NCBI RefSeq assembly: GCF_009176545.1
Contig: NZ_VTOJ01000001.1
Location: forward strand, 1,736,001 to 1,800,000
DNA: 64,000 nt
Direction: 5' to 3'
From: Salinigranum salinum
GTDB lineage: Archaea; Halobacteriota; Halobacteria; Halobacteriales; Haloferacaceae
Positions within the stretch are counted from its first letter, which is position 1; the number at the start of each line of letters is the position of its first letter. Positions 34,246-43,762 of this stretch are shown piece after piece. The notes beneath the pieces were generated by a model. It was not told the DNA's origin and searched no databases. It saw only the letters and a program-made list of their open reading frames with translations. Made by a program: the position numbers and the translations under genes.

Positions 34246-36251
34246 GCAACTCTGACAGGATCGACAAGCAGCGAGAGGCCCAGGCGCTCGAAGAACCGGT
34301 CCGGGAGGCGGGCAATCTCGCCCGCAAGCTCGGGCTGAACCCGTACCCCGTCAACTACTGGATCGTCGACTACGACGAGATGAACGAACTCATCGCCTAC
34401 GGGGGGTTCCAGCAGCGCTACCCCCACTGGCGGTGGGGGATGACGTACGACCGCCAGCGCAAACAGGGGCAGTTCGGCATGGGGAAGGCGTTCGAGATCG
34501 TCAACAACGACAACCCCTCCCACGCCTTCTTGCAGCTGACGAACTCCCTCGCTGACCAGAAGGCGGTCATCACCCACGTCGAGGCACACGCGGACTTCTT
34601 CGCCAACAACGAGTGGTTCGGGCTCTTCCTCGGGGAGGGCGACGATCCCGACGCCGCGGCGATGCTCGAACGACACGCCGACGCCATCGCGACGTACATG
34701 AACGACCCCGAGATCGACCGCGAGGAGGTCGAGGAGTTCATCGACGCCGTCCTCACCCTCGAGGACACCATCGACCAGCACCGCGCGTTCGAGGAGGCCG
34801 GCGAGGGGCGACAGCGCACACCGCCGGAGGACCTCCGCAAGCGGCTCGACTCGATGAACATCTCCGAGGAGGTCCGCCGGCAGGTGTTCGACGACGAGTG
34901 GCTCGACGACCTCGCCGAGGCCGAGGAGCGGGCGGCGAAGCTCACCGAACCCCGCAAGGACGTCATGGCGTATCTCCGCGAACACGGGATGCGCTACGAC
35001 GAGGACGAAGCGCGCGCGGTGGAGATGGAGCCGTGGCAGAAGGACGTCCTCGACATGCTCCGAACGGAGGCGTACTACTTCGCCGCCCAGAAGATGACGA
35101 AGGTGATGAACGAGGGGTGGGCCGCCTACTGGGAGTCGCTCATGATGGGCGACGAGCGGTTCGCCGGCACCGACGAGTTCGTCACCTACGCCGACCACCA
35201 GTCCCGCGTCCTGGGCTCACCCGGGCTGAACCCCTACAAGCTCGGCAAGGAGCTCTGGGAGTACGTCGAGAACACCACGAACAGACGAGAAGTGGCGGAC
35301 AAACTCCTGCGGGTCCGTGGGGTCTCCTGGCGGAACTTCCGCGACGTCGTCGACTTCGCGGAGGTCCAGAGCCTTCTCGAGCCCCACCCGGCGATCGACG
35401 TGGTCACGTCGTCGAGCCTGGACGCGCTGTCGGAACTGGCCGAGGCGGGCGACCCGCGCGTCGACGCCGACGCGCTCCAGCGGGCGCTCGACGGCGAGAT
35501 CGACGTCGACGCGTACCCGTGGAAGGTGTTGACGTACGAGGGGCTCGCCGAACGGCACTTCTCGCTGGTCAAACCGCAGAACCGGGGGTTCCTCTCGCGC
35601 GTCCGCCGGTCGGAACTCGAACAGCTCTCGCGGTACATGTTCGACGACGAGCGGTACGACACCGTCGAGGAGGCGCTCGCGGACGTCGACTACACCGTCG
35701 GCTGGGAGCGCATGCGCGAGGTGCGCGAGAGTCACAACGACGTCACGTTCCTCGACGAGTTCCTCACCCAGGAGTTCGTCACGGACAACCACTACTTCAC
35801 CTACGAGTACACACAGACGAGCGGCGACTTCCGCGTCACCTCGACCGAGTACGAGGACGTGAAGAAGAAGCTCCTCCTGCAGTTCACCAACTTCGGGAAG
35901 CCGACGATCGCGGTGTACGACGGGAACTTCGACAACCGGGGCGAACTCCTCCTGGGGCACCAGTACAACGGCATCATGCTGGACGTGCCGCAGGCGAAGG
36001 CGGTGCTCGAACGGCTCTACGGCCTGTGGGGCCGGCCGGTGAACCTGATGACGATCGTCAAGGAGTACGACGACCACGACGTGGAGGTCGCCCGCCGGCG
36101 CAACCGCGAGCCGACGCCGGTAGAGATCGGCAAGCGGATCCGGTTCGACGGCGACCGGTTCGAGACGTTCGAGCTCGATTCGGAGCTCGAAGAGCGCATC
36201 CAGGCGACCGACGTGGACTACGACACCAAGCCCGACGACTGGCTGGCCTGA
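34242..36251 (+). CDS. spoVR: SpoVR family protein (YcgB homologue)
   Basis: The 669-residue protein matches SpoVR, needed for spore cortex formation in Bacillus and called YcgB in E. coli. Typical blocks include [50 protein letters not shown] and a C-terminal [27 protein letters not shown]. Its start codon overlaps the stop of yeaH by four bases, so the pair is translationally coupled. The haloarchaeal role cannot be sporulation; stress or stationary-phase adaptation is my guess from the bacterial YeaG/YeaH/YcgB link. Confidence 0.94.
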   Translation: MSNSDRIDKQREAQALEEPVREAGNLARKLGLNPYPVNYWIVDYDEMNELIAYGGFQQRYPHWRWGMTYDRQRKQGQFGMGKAFEIVNNDNPSHAFLQLTNSLADQKAVITHVEAHADFFANNEWFGLFLGEGDDPDAAAMLERHADAIATYMNDPEIDREEVEEFIDAVLTLEDTIDQHRAFEEAGEGRQRTPPEDLRKRLDSMNISEEVRRQVFDDEWLDDLAEAEERAAKLTEPRKDVMAYLREHGMRYDEDEARAVEMEPWQKDVLDMLRTEAYYFAAQKMTKVMNEGWAAYWESLMMGDERFAGTDEFVTYADHQSRVLGSPGLNPYKLGKELWEYVENTTNRREVADKLLRVRGVSWRNFRDVVDFAEVQSLLEPHPAIDVVTSSSLDALSELAEAGDPRVDADALQRALDGEIDVDAYPWKVLTYEGLAERHFSLVKPQNRGFLSRVRRSELEQLSRYMFDDERYDTVEEALADVDYTVGWERMREVRESHNDVTFLDEFLTQEFVTDNHYFTYEYTQTSGDFRVTSTEYEDVKKKLLLQFTNFGKPTIAVYDGNFDNRGELLLGHQYNGIMLDVPQAKAVLERLYGLWGRPVNLMTIVKEYDDHDVEVARRRNREPTPVEIGKRIRFDGDRFETFELDSELEERIQATDVDYDTKPDDWLA

Positions 36252-36380
36252 CGCGGCTCCTCGTGCTCCGGAGCCGGTGGTGCGGGGTCGTTCACGCTCC
36301 CCGGCCGTGACCCGGGATAGTATCGCAATCGAGAATTAACGGGATAGTTTCATACGACCGGACGAGCGACGAGGAGTCGG

Positions 36381-36923
36381 ATGAGTACCGGAGTCCAGCA
36401 GGGGGACAGCGAGGAGACGCTGGCGGAGGCCGATATCCACGACGTCCTCCGAAACGATCGCCGCCGCCTGGTCCTCGAACGGCTCTCGGAAGGGGACGAG
36501 CGACAGACCGTCAGCGACCTCGCGGAGTACATCGCGAGCGTCGAGTCGGGGGAGGACCCACCCCCTCGAAACGTGCGGCAGAGCGTCTACGTCTCGCTCC
36601 ACCAGACCCACCTCCCCAAGCTCGACGACCTCGGGATCGTCGAGTACGACGCGAGCGCGAAGGCGGTGATCCGCGCCGAGAACGCCGACGACGTCGCGGT
36701 CTACATGGAGGTCGTGCCGAAGAACGCCATCTCCTGGGCCGAGTACTACTTCGGTCTCGGCGTCTTCGGACTCGTGGCGGCAGTCGGCCACGTCGTCGGC
36801 GTGCCCGTCCTCGGCGACGTCGACGGGCCGCTGCTCGCCGTGTTCCTGTTCTCGGTCCTCACGCTGTCGGCCGGCTACCACATCGTCGACCAGCGCTCGT
36901 CCGTCCTCCAGTTCCGGAACTAG
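36381..36923 (+). CDS. DUF7344-like winged-helix protein with membrane anchor (second copy in window)
   Basis: The 180-residue protein has a helix-turn-helix domain (DIHDVLRNDRRRLVLERLSEGDERQTVSDLAEYIASVE...RQSVYVSLHQTHLPKLDDLGIVEYD) followed by two hydrophobic segments (about 120-140 and 147-166). It shares the V-Y-x-S-L-x-Q-T-H-L-P-K-L motif with the genes at 25395 and 39314. It is likely a membrane-tethered transcription regulator of unknown target. An AT-richer upstream stretch (GGGATAGTTTCATACG) about 40 bases before the ATG is a candidate promoter. Confidence 0.85.
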   Translation: MSTGVQQGDSEETLAEADIHDVLRNDRRRLVLERLSEGDERQTVSDLAEYIASVESGEDPPPRNVRQSVYVSLHQTHLPKLDDLGIVEYDASAKAVIRAENADDVAVYMEVVPKNAISWAEYYFGLGVFGLVAAVGHVVGVPVLGDVDGPLLAVFLFSVLTLSAGYHIVDQRSSVLQFRN

Positions 36924-37065
36924 TCACCCGGTCGCCGGACGGATCCGAACGCCGAACGCACCAGCACGGGAGGTCACGCGACGGCGGTGTGTATCCGACG
37001 TTTCTACCCTCGCGGCCGAGCGAACCGGCGAGAGGATTCAAGTCGCCGCTCTCCTTAGCCCGGCC

Positions 37066-38601
37066 ATGACGACCACGGCCCTCCTGTGGTTCCGGCGGGA
37101 TCTCCGACTTCACGACAACGAGGCGCTCCACGAGGCGGCCGCCGCCGACCGACTGCTCCCGGTGTACGTCGTCGATCCCCGTGAGTACGGTCGCCGACCG
37201 TACGGTGGTCCCGATTCGTTCCGGTTCGAGAAGACCGGCCCCCACCGGGCACGCTTCCGCTGTGAGACGCTCTCGGCCCTTCGAGAGTCGCTCCGCGAGC
37301 GCGGGTCGGACCTCGTCGTCCGCGAGGGACGCCCCGAATCGGTGCTTCCGACGCTGGCCGCGGCAGTCGACGCCGACGTCGTCTCGATGCACACCTGGCC
37401 CGCACCCGAGGAGACGAGTGTCGAGGCGGCAGCGAAGGCGGCGCTCCGCGACCGCGGGGTCGAAGTGCGGCGGTTCTGGGGACACACGCTGTACCACCTC
37501 GACGACCTCCCGACCCCGTACACCGAGATTCCGGACACCTACACGTCGTTCCGGAAGCGCGTCGAACGCGAGGCGAGCGTCCGGGCACCGCTCTCGACGC
37601 CGTCGCTCCCGCCGCTGCCCGAACCCGTGGCCGACGACGGAACCGTCCAACCGGGACGCGCTCCGACGCCGGCGGAACTCGTGGGACGGGGCGACGACGC
37701 CGAGGGTGCCGCTGCCGACTCGGACACTGGTGGCGACGCCGAAACCGCCGACGAGGCTCCGACCGCTCCCGACGCCCGTGGCGTGCTCCCGTTCGCGGGC
37801 GGCGAGGCCGCCGCGCTCGACCGCGTCGACAGGTACGTCTGGGAGGACGACCGGCTCCGCGAGTACAAGGAGACGCGCAACGGACTCCTCGGTGAGGGCT
37901 ACTCCTCGAAGCTCTCGCTGTGGCTCAACGAAGGCTGTCTCTCGCCGCGGTACGTCCACCGCGAAGTCCGGCAGTACGAGGACCGCCGGGTGGAGAACGA
38001 CTCGACGTACTGGCTGCTCTTCGAGCTCATCTGGCGCGACTTCTTCCAGTTTCAGGTGGCGAAACACGGCACACAGTTCTTCGCGAAGGCGGGCATCCGC
38101 GAACGCCGGGACATCGACTGGCGCGAGGACGGCGACGCGTTCGACCGCTGGGCACGCGGGGAGACCGGGATCCCGTTCGTCGACGCGAACATGCGCGAAC
38201 TGAACGCGACTGGCTACATGTCCAACCGGGGCAGACAGAACGCCGCCTCGTTCCTCGCCAACAACCTCAGAGTCGACTGGCGGCGTGGCGCGGCGTACTT
38301 CGAGACACAACTGGTGGACTACGACCCTTGCTCGAACTACGGTAACTGGGCGTACATCGCGGGCGTCGGCAACGATTCGCGAGACCGGTACTTCAACATC
38401 GTGAAGCAGGCCCGCAAGTACGATTCCGAGGCGGCGTACGTGACACACTGGCTGCCCGAACTGGAGCCGCTTCCGCCGGCGTACGCCCACGAGCCGTGGA
38501 CGATGAGCGCGGCAGAGCAAGCCGAGTACGGCGTCGAACTCGGCGTCGACTACCCCGAGCCGATGGTCGACCTCGACCGCTCGTACGAGAAACTCCGGTG
38601 A
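37066..38601 (+). CDS. Cryptochrome/photolyase family protein, DASH type
   Basis: The 511-residue protein begins with the antenna-binding alpha/beta domain (LLWFRRDLRLHDNEAL) and ends with the FAD-binding helical domain: LFELIWRDFFQF, GIPFVDANMRELNATGYMSNRGRQNAASFL, and NYGNWAYIAGVGNDSRDRYFNIVKQARKYDSEAAYVTHWLPEL. The last block is characteristic of CRY-DASH proteins, which repair cyclobutane dimers mainly in single-stranded DNA. A hydrophilic insert at about residues 190-245 (acidic, Ala/Pro-rich) links the two domains and is longer than usual. Monocistronic. Confidence 0.94.
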   Translation: MTTTALLWFRRDLRLHDNEALHEAAAADRLLPVYVVDPREYGRRPYGGPDSFRFEKTGPHRARFRCETLSALRESLRERGSDLVVREGRPESVLPTLAAAVDADVVSMHTWPAPEETSVEAAAKAALRDRGVEVRRFWGHTLYHLDDLPTPYTEIPDTYTSFRKRVEREASVRAPLSTPSLPPLPEPVADDGTVQPGRAPTPAELVGRGDDAEGAAADSDTGGDAETADEAPTAPDARGVLPFAGGEAAALDRVDRYVWEDDRLREYKETRNGLLGEGYSSKLSLWLNEGCLSPRYVHREVRQYEDRRVENDSTYWLLFELIWRDFFQFQVAKHGTQFFAKAGIRERRDIDWREDGDAFDRWARGETGIPFVDANMRELNATGYMSNRGRQNAASFLANNLRVDWRRGAAYFETQLVDYDPCSNYGNWAYIAGVGNDSRDRYFNIVKQARKYDSEAAYVTHWLPELEPLPPAYAHEPWTMSAAEQAEYGVELGVDYPEPMVDLDRSYEKLR

Positions 38602-38665
38602 AGGGGCCCGACAGACGCCGCTCCCGCGTTCGGCCGGCGTCGACGCCGCCACCTCCGTCGGCGTG

Positions 38666-39109
38666 TCAGTCCCAGGGCGTCGTCGTCTCGGTGGGCGACC
38701 GTCGGTCGGCCGCGGCGAGCAGAAGCGCCCCCACCGACACGCCGAGGAAGGCTACGAGCGACAGGCGCGGGATGGTGAGCAGGCCGCCGAGCATCGGGTA
38801 CTGGATCGCCGCACAGCTCTCGCCGATGCCGCACGACCCGGTCTGGGCCGGCATCACCTGGAGAGCGACGTGGTACGCCGCGACGGCGGTCCCACAGAGC
38901 GAGAGCGGGAGCACCGTCCGCCAGACCCCCGCTCGCGTCTCCACGGTCGCGACAGCGCCGACGACGACCAGCGGGTACATCAGGATCCGCTGGTACCAGC
39001 AGAGCGTACAGGGGACCAGCCCGAGCCCGAGGCTGAAGTAGAGACTCCCGGCGGTGGCGACGCCCGCGACGAACGTGAGACCCACGAGGAGCCCCCGGAC
39101 AGTGCGCAT
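38666..39109 (-). CDS. dsbB: DsbB-family disulfide bond formation protein
   Basis: The 147-residue membrane protein has four predicted helices. It has the two DsbB cysteine pairs: CTLCWYQRILMYP (about 31-34, quinone-proximal CxxC) and SCGIGESC in the second outer loop (about 95-102). It would re-oxidise a thiol oxidase using quinones and so support disulfide formation in exported proteins. The frame runs further upstream through a 21-bp repeat with no membrane or signal features, so I took the internal ATG at 39109. Confidence 0.9.
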   Translation of the reverse strand: MRTVRGLLVGLTFVAGVATAGSLYFSLGLGLVPCTLCWYQRILMYPLVVVGAVATVETRAGVWRTVLPLSLCGTAVAAYHVALQVMPAQTGSCGIGESCAAIQYPMLGGLLTIPRLSLVAFLGVSVGALLLAAADRRSPTETTTPWD

Positions 39110-39135
39110 CTCTGCCAGCGGCTTCGACTCGTCCC

Positions 39136-39219
39136 GACTTGATTGTTGTCTCGGCCGACTTGATTGTTGTCTCGGCCGACTTGATTGTTGTCTCGGCCGA
39201 CTCGATCGTCGTCTCGGGC
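39136..39219 (-). repeat. 21-bp minisatellite upstream of dsbB
   Basis: Three identical 21-bp units (39136-39156, 39157-39177, 39178-39198) starting GACTTGATTGTTG, then a fourth diverged unit to 39219. The unit is in frame with dsbB and would encode Q-S-S-R-P-R-Q if translation began upstream, but it lies before the likely start codon. Confidence 0.85.
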
Positions 39220-39313
39220 GTCGTTGCTCACGCACCGTGGCGACGGGACGGTCGCCGAACGACCGCAGGCACGGCTCCGCCGGAGCCCGGGATCGAGCGC
39301 GGTCGCGTCCGAC

Positions 39314-39868
39314 TCAGAGCCCGTCGCCGAGCGCCGGGAGCACGGCCTCGCGACCGGCCGTGTAGCTGTGGACGCCGGCGACGCCGGCGACGGCGAACGT
39401 GACGGCGACGGCGACGGCGAGATCCGGGAGGACGTCGGCGGCCGCGAGGAGAGTCGCGACCAGGCCGCCGGCGGCGACCACGAGGTAGACGCCCGGCCAC
39501 GGGACCGGCGGGGTATCCGAGGCGGTGAGAAAGTCGTCGAGCGTCGCCGCGTGTTCGGTGAGCGAGACCGTGCCGCGGTCGCGGTCGTAGTCGACGATCC
39601 GCGCGTCGGAGAGCTTCGGGAGGTGTGTCTGGTGCAGGGAGGTGTAGACGCGTTTTCGCTGTTTGTACGTGACCTCCTCGACGGGCACGTCGTTCTCCCA
39701 CGCCGCGATCTGTCGGGAGAGGTCGCGGATGTTCGATCCCTCCGGCTCGTCGCGGAGACAGCTGAGAACCCGTCGCCGCCGCTGGTTGCTCAACACCGAG
39801 AAGATGGTGTCTTGCGACAGGTGGTCCGGCTCCGGGTCGTCGTCGACGAACTGCGAGTGGGTGGCCAT
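39314..39868 (-). CDS. DUF7344-like winged-helix protein with membrane anchor (third copy in window)
   Basis: The 184-residue protein carries the helix-turn-helix block (TIFSVLSNQRRRRVLSCLRDEPEGSNIRDLSRQIAAWENDVPVEEVTYKQRKRVYTSLHQTHLPKLSDARIVDYDRDRGTVSL), closest in pattern to the gene at 25395, and two C-terminal hydrophobic segments (about 125-145 and 148-168). The upstream DNA (39900-39960) is unusually AT-rich for this genome (CGTATATACAACTATCC, GATAATATTGCGATATTC) and likely holds promoter and operator sequences. Confidence 0.85.
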   Translation of the reverse strand: MATHSQFVDDDPEPDHLSQDTIFSVLSNQRRRRVLSCLRDEPEGSNIRDLSRQIAAWENDVPVEEVTYKQRKRVYTSLHQTHLPKLSDARIVDYDRDRGTVSLTEHAATLDDFLTASDTPPVPWPGVYLVVAAGGLVATLLAAADVLPDLAVAVAVTFAVAGVAGVHSYTAGREAVLPALGDGL

Positions 39869-40054
39869 CCTGAGCGGGGTCCTCCGGGGATACGTTTCGA
39901 TCCAGGCACCCGACGTATATACAACTATCCCACGGAGACCATCCGTGATAATATTGCGATATTCGACCGCTTGAAGGCTGTCTCGGTTGGTTCCAGTTAT
40001 CTGAATAGATATTGTCTGTCGGAGCGTTACACGGGACAGGGGAGAGCGCCGACG

Positions 40055-41071
40055 TTACAGCGGCTGCCCGGAGACGTCGACGTCCGTACCGGCGACGGAC
40101 ACGATCCGCGCCAACGGATCGCTCGACGAGCCGATCCTGCTGATCCGATCCGTGGCTCCGGTGTAGCAGACGGGAACGCCGCCGACCGTTCGCTCCTCGG
40201 CTACGTGCAGGTGTCCGGAGACGACCAGATCGAACTCGACCGTGGAGCGACGTAGTATCGCGGCCAGATCGATACCGCTCGACCGAAACGGTGCGAACGT
40301 CTGATGAACGACGAGGACGTTCACGCGCTCGCCTGGAGGGGCGGTCGCATCGAACGCGTCGCTCGGGAACGCGCTCGGTCGGTGGTAGTCGATCCCGAAC
40401 AGGGCGACGTTCGACTCCCCGACGGTCGACGGGACTGTCGTGAGGTGCACACTGCCGTCGACCGCTTCGAGCCGCCGGGTACTGGTCGTCGACTCGTGGT
40501 TGCCGAGGATGTAGTAGAACGGAATGCCGCCGGCACGCAAGCGACCGAGAGCGGTTTCGACGGCCGCCACGTCGGCCGACAGCGGCTGGTCGTCGAAGAC
40601 GTCACCGGCGTGGACGACGGCGTCGACACCGCTTCCGAGCGCGATCTCGACGACACGTTCGAAACTGGCTCGACAGTCGACGCCACGGTGTGCCGACACC
40701 CGGTTCTCCGGCGGTCGGGCGTGGTAGCCGACGTGAGTGTCACCGACGATCAGCAGTCGGCACTGCTCGTCGTGGTGAGGTCCCAGATCCGTCGCGTCGA
40801 GGTCGCTCGTGCTACTGAGTCGGCGGTGTCGCGTGCCGTCTCTGTGCCACACCTTCCCCCGGACGTTTCTGAGCTCGTAGCGCCGGCCGACTGTCCAGTC
40901 GATCCGCAGCTCGTGGGTCGTCCACACGTCCAGCTCGACCGAGACATCGTCGCTGTCCGCGACGGTCACCACGACGTCGACCTTCGAATTACTGGGGACC
41001 GACACGTCGGAGATCGACACTTCGATCGGGCCGTCGAGCCGGGCGTCACGGATCCCGTCCACTGAAAACAT
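40055..41071 (-). CDS. Metallophosphoesterase (calcineurin-like, Mre11/SbcD-type fold)
   Basis: The 338-residue protein has an N-terminal domain of about 95 residues (VSISDVSVPSNSKVDVVVTVADSDDVSVELDVWTTHELRIDWTVGRRYELRNVRGKVW), looking beta-rich, and then a calcineurin-like phosphoesterase domain: LLIVGDTHVGY (about 108), VVHAGDVFDD, YYILGNHES, VLVVHQTF and VVSGHLHVAEE. All five metal-ligand motifs are present. No Rad50/SbcC partner lies nearby, so nuclease or phosphodiesterase activity is open. I used the ATG at 41071; a GTG at 41119 would add 16 residues. Confidence 0.88.
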   Translation of the reverse strand: MFSVDGIRDARLDGPIEVSISDVSVPSNSKVDVVVTVADSDDVSVELDVWTTHELRIDWTVGRRYELRNVRGKVWHRDGTRHRRLSSTSDLDATDLGPHHDEQCRLLIVGDTHVGYHARPPENRVSAHRGVDCRASFERVVEIALGSGVDAVVHAGDVFDDQPLSADVAAVETALGRLRAGGIPFYYILGNHESTTSTRRLEAVDGSVHLTTVPSTVGESNVALFGIDYHRPSAFPSDAFDATAPPGERVNVLVVHQTFAPFRSSGIDLAAILRRSTVEFDLVVSGHLHVAEERTVGGVPVCYTGATDRISRIGSSSDPLARIVSVAGTDVDVSGQPL

Positions 41072-41171
41072 CGAGGAGTACGGGCTCTCGACTCGTCGAC
41101 TTAACTCGTTCGCCGTCACACGACGGGTGGTCGGATCACGCTCGCGTCCTCGTGTGGTTCGTTCAGAAACG

Positions 41172-41246
<75 letters not shown>

Positions 41247-41272
41247 GACACTCGATTGTGACCACGGGACCG

Positions 41273-41279
41273 ATTTAAC
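41273..41279 (-). promoter_or_regulatory. TATA element of tRNA-Glu
   Basis: Minus-strand GTTAAAT lies about 30 nt before the tRNA 5' end. Confidence 0.45.
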
Positions 41280-41316
41280 GCTTCCGTCTTCTGGTCGTTG
41301 GCCGTCGCGACACGGC

Positions 41317-43302
41317 CTACTCGCCGGTGAACTCGGGTTCGCGGTCGGAGTCGAACGCGGCGATCCCCTCCATCACGTCGTCGGTGCCGAAGACGTGGCC
41401 GAACGCCTGCGCCTCGACCTCGAGCCCCGCCTCGGTGTCGTCACGCCCGCGGCGCATCGCACGCTTCGTGAACGCCTGCGCGACGGGCGGGCCGCGGGCG
41501 AGGTCGCGGGCGAGCTCGAACGCACGGTCGTCGAGTGCGTCGTTCGCCACCACCTCGTTGACGAAACCGTAGTCGGCCATCGTCTCGGCGTCGAACCGCT
41601 CGGCCGTGAGGATGATCTCCTTCGCGCGGCCCTCGCCGACGACGTGGCGGAGGCGCTGGGTGCCGCCCCACCCCGGGACGAGCCCGAGATTGTGCTCTGG
41701 CTGGCCGAACGAGGAGCGACGGGAGGCGATCCGGAGGTCGGCGCAGGTCGCCAGCTCCATGCCGCCGCCGAGACAGAAGCCGTCGATCGCGGCCACGACG
41801 GGGAGCGGCGACGCCTCCAGCCGGCCGAACGTCTCCTGTCCCCGACGGGAGAGCTCCACCGCCGAGAGCGTGTCCAGTTCGGCGGCCATCCGCTGGACGT
41901 CCGCGCCCGCCGAGAAGGCGCGGTCGCCGGTTCCAGTGAGGAGGATCGTTCGCGTCTCGTCGTCGTCCTCGAGCCGGGTGATAGCGTCGTCGAGTTCGGC
42001 CAGGACGTCGGCGTTGATGCTGTTCATCCGGTGCGGTCGGTCGACGGCGAGCGTACCGACGCCGTCGCGGCGCTCGACGCTGATGGTGTCGTAGTCGTCC
42101 GCGTCACCGGCGTCGCCCGCGTGGAACCCCTCGTCGGCGTCGGCGAGGTCGCGGAGGTAGTCGACGGCGGCGTACCGCGCGGCGCCCGTCTCCTCGTGGA
42201 GCGCGTCGAGCCGGTCGACCAGGCGATCGAGCCCCGCGTCGTCGGCCAGCTTCGCCGGTCCCTCGGGGAAGCCCGCGCCGAGCTGCATCGCGCGGTCGAT
42301 CGCCTCGGCGTCGGCGACCCCGTTCGCGACGAGCCCGGCGACCTCGTTGGCCATCACGGCGAGGAGGCGCTCGCGGATCGCGTCGCGCACCTGGTCGTTC
42401 GGGACCTGCGCACCGCCGTCGTCGTAGTCGTAGAAGCCCGTGCCGGACTTCTTCCCGAGGTCGCCCGCGTCGACCTTCGATTCGAGGAGCGGACAGGGTT
42501 CGTACGCGTCACCGAGTTCGTCGTGCATGTACTCGAGGACGTGGAGGGCGACGTCGATCCCGACCTGGTCCGCGAGCTCGAAACAGCCCATCGGGAGCCC
42601 GAGGCCGTACTTGCTGGTCGAGTCGACCGCCGCGAGCGAGGCGTCGCCGGAGTCGACGATCCAGGCCGCCTCGTTGAGCAGCGGCACGAGCACGCGGTTG
42701 ACGACGAAGCCGGGGCTGTCCTCGTGGACGCGGACCGGCGTCTTCCCCAGCCGCTCGGCGAGCGCCTCCACCAGCTCCAGCGTCGCGTCGGCGGTGTCGG
42801 CCCCCGAGATGACCTCGACGAGCTGCATCCGGACGGGGGGGTTGAAGAAGTGCATCCCACAGAACCGTTCCGGGCGGTCGGTCTCGCGCCCGAGTTCGGT
42901 GATCGAGAGCGACGAGGTGTTCGTCACGAACACCGCTCGCTCCGGGGCGAACTCCTCGACCGCGGCGTAGACGTCCTTCTTGACGTCCATCCGTTCGGGC
43001 ACCACTTCGACGACCACGTCGGCGTCTCTCACCGCCGAATCGAGATCGACCAGCGGCGTGATCCGCGCCAGCGCCGCGTCCGCCTCCTCTCGAGAGAGGC
43101 GCTCCTTCTCGACGAGTTTGCCGAGACTCCACTCGATCTCGTCGTACCCCTGCTGGACGAGCTCCTCCTCGATGTCGCGCAGCGTCACGTCGAAACCGGC
43201 GAGGGCGGCGACCTCGGCGATACCGTGTCCCATGTTCCCCGCACCGAGGACGGCGATGACGGAGACGTCGTCGATCCCGATCTGTCCGGAGTCCGTGTCC
43301 AT
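41317..43302 (-). CDS. 3-hydroxyacyl-CoA dehydrogenase / enoyl-CoA hydratase fusion
   Basis: The 661-residue protein joins two beta-oxidation enzymes. Residues about 10-300 form an NAD-dependent 3-hydroxyacyl-CoA dehydrogenase (VIAVLGAGNMGHGIAEVAALAGFDVTLRD, then HFFNPPVRMQLVEVI and the SPGFVVNRVLVPLLNEA helical region). Residues about 395-661 form a crotonase-fold hydratase/isomerase (RPHRMNSINADVLAELD, AFSAGADVQRM, IDGFCLGGGMELATCADLRIAS). The order dehydrogenase-then-hydratase is the reverse of bacterial FadB but usual in haloarchaea. No thiolase or acyl-CoA dehydrogenase gene is close by. Confidence 0.95.
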   Translation of the reverse strand: MDTDSGQIGIDDVSVIAVLGAGNMGHGIAEVAALAGFDVTLRDIEEELVQQGYDEIEWSLGKLVEKERLSREEADAALARITPLVDLDSAVRDADVVVEVVPERMDVKKDVYAAVEEFAPERAVFVTNTSSLSITELGRETDRPERFCGMHFFNPPVRMQLVEVISGADTADATLELVEALAERLGKTPVRVHEDSPGFVVNRVLVPLLNEAAWIVDSGDASLAAVDSTSKYGLGLPMGCFELADQVGIDVALHVLEYMHDELGDAYEPCPLLESKVDAGDLGKKSGTGFYDYDDGGAQVPNDQVRDAIRERLLAVMANEVAGLVANGVADAEAIDRAMQLGAGFPEGPAKLADDAGLDRLVDRLDALHEETGAARYAAVDYLRDLADADEGFHAGDAGDADDYDTISVERRDGVGTLAVDRPHRMNSINADVLAELDDAITRLEDDDETRTILLTGTGDRAFSAGADVQRMAAELDTLSAVELSRRGQETFGRLEASPLPVVAAIDGFCLGGGMELATCADLRIASRRSSFGQPEHNLGLVPGWGGTQRLRHVVGEGRAKEIILTAERFDAETMADYGFVNEVVANDALDDRAFELARDLARGPPVAQAFTKRAMRRGRDDTEAGLEVEAQAFGHVFGTDDVMEGIAAFDSDREPEFTGE

Positions 43303-43448
43303 GCGCGGTCGTCGGATGGCCGTCTGTTCAACCTTTCCCCACGAGGAAGGTGGGATCTATTCGACATCTGTTCATACGGGAGTCGAGCTGCTCTGGGGAG
43401 GGCCTGGTCGGATCCCTACCCTGAGAAGACGGCCGACGCCGGCTGTTC

Positions 43449-43595
43449 TCACTCCGCGCCGCGGGTGTACTTCTTCGAGTTCTTGTCGCGGTATCGTTGC
43501 GACTCCTCGTCCCACTCTTCGTTCGTAATGGTGTTTTTCACTTTGTCGATCCCTTTCTTGACCGTGTTTGACGGTTTCCGGTCGTCTTCGGACAT
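43449..43595 (-). CDS. Small basic/acidic protein, 48 aa
   Basis: A short gene: MSEDDRKPSNTVKKGIDKVK at the N-terminus, TITNEEWDEESQRYRDKN in the middle and KKYTRGAE at the end. It is highly charged without cysteines or membrane segments. The start has a well-placed BRE/TATA element (minus-strand GGAAACGTTATTATC) with the TATA centred 27 nt upstream, so a leaderless transcript is expected. It is likely real for that reason and for its codon use. Family unknown. Confidence 0.7.
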   Translation of the reverse strand: MSEDDRKPSNTVKKGIDKVKNTITNEEWDEESQRYRDKNSKKYTRGAE

Positions 43596-43618
43596 ACACA
43601 CGAAGTGATACGGTCGAA

Positions 43619-43626
43619 GATAATAA
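43619..43626 (-). promoter_or_regulatory. TATA element of the 48-aa gene
   Basis: Minus-strand TTATTATC preceded by GGAAACG (BRE-like), centred 27 nt before the ATG at 43595. Confidence 0.5.
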
Positions 43627-43762
43627 CGTTTCCTGGTGGAGAAAGTCTTTCTGAGCGTACGTTTCGGGGCGATCCGGACTGACAGACCGTCCCCGGAGGC
43701 TGCCAGTCACCAGCCGCGGCGACCGCCGAAACCGCTATTTCGCCGGCGACGAAGTTCGGCAC

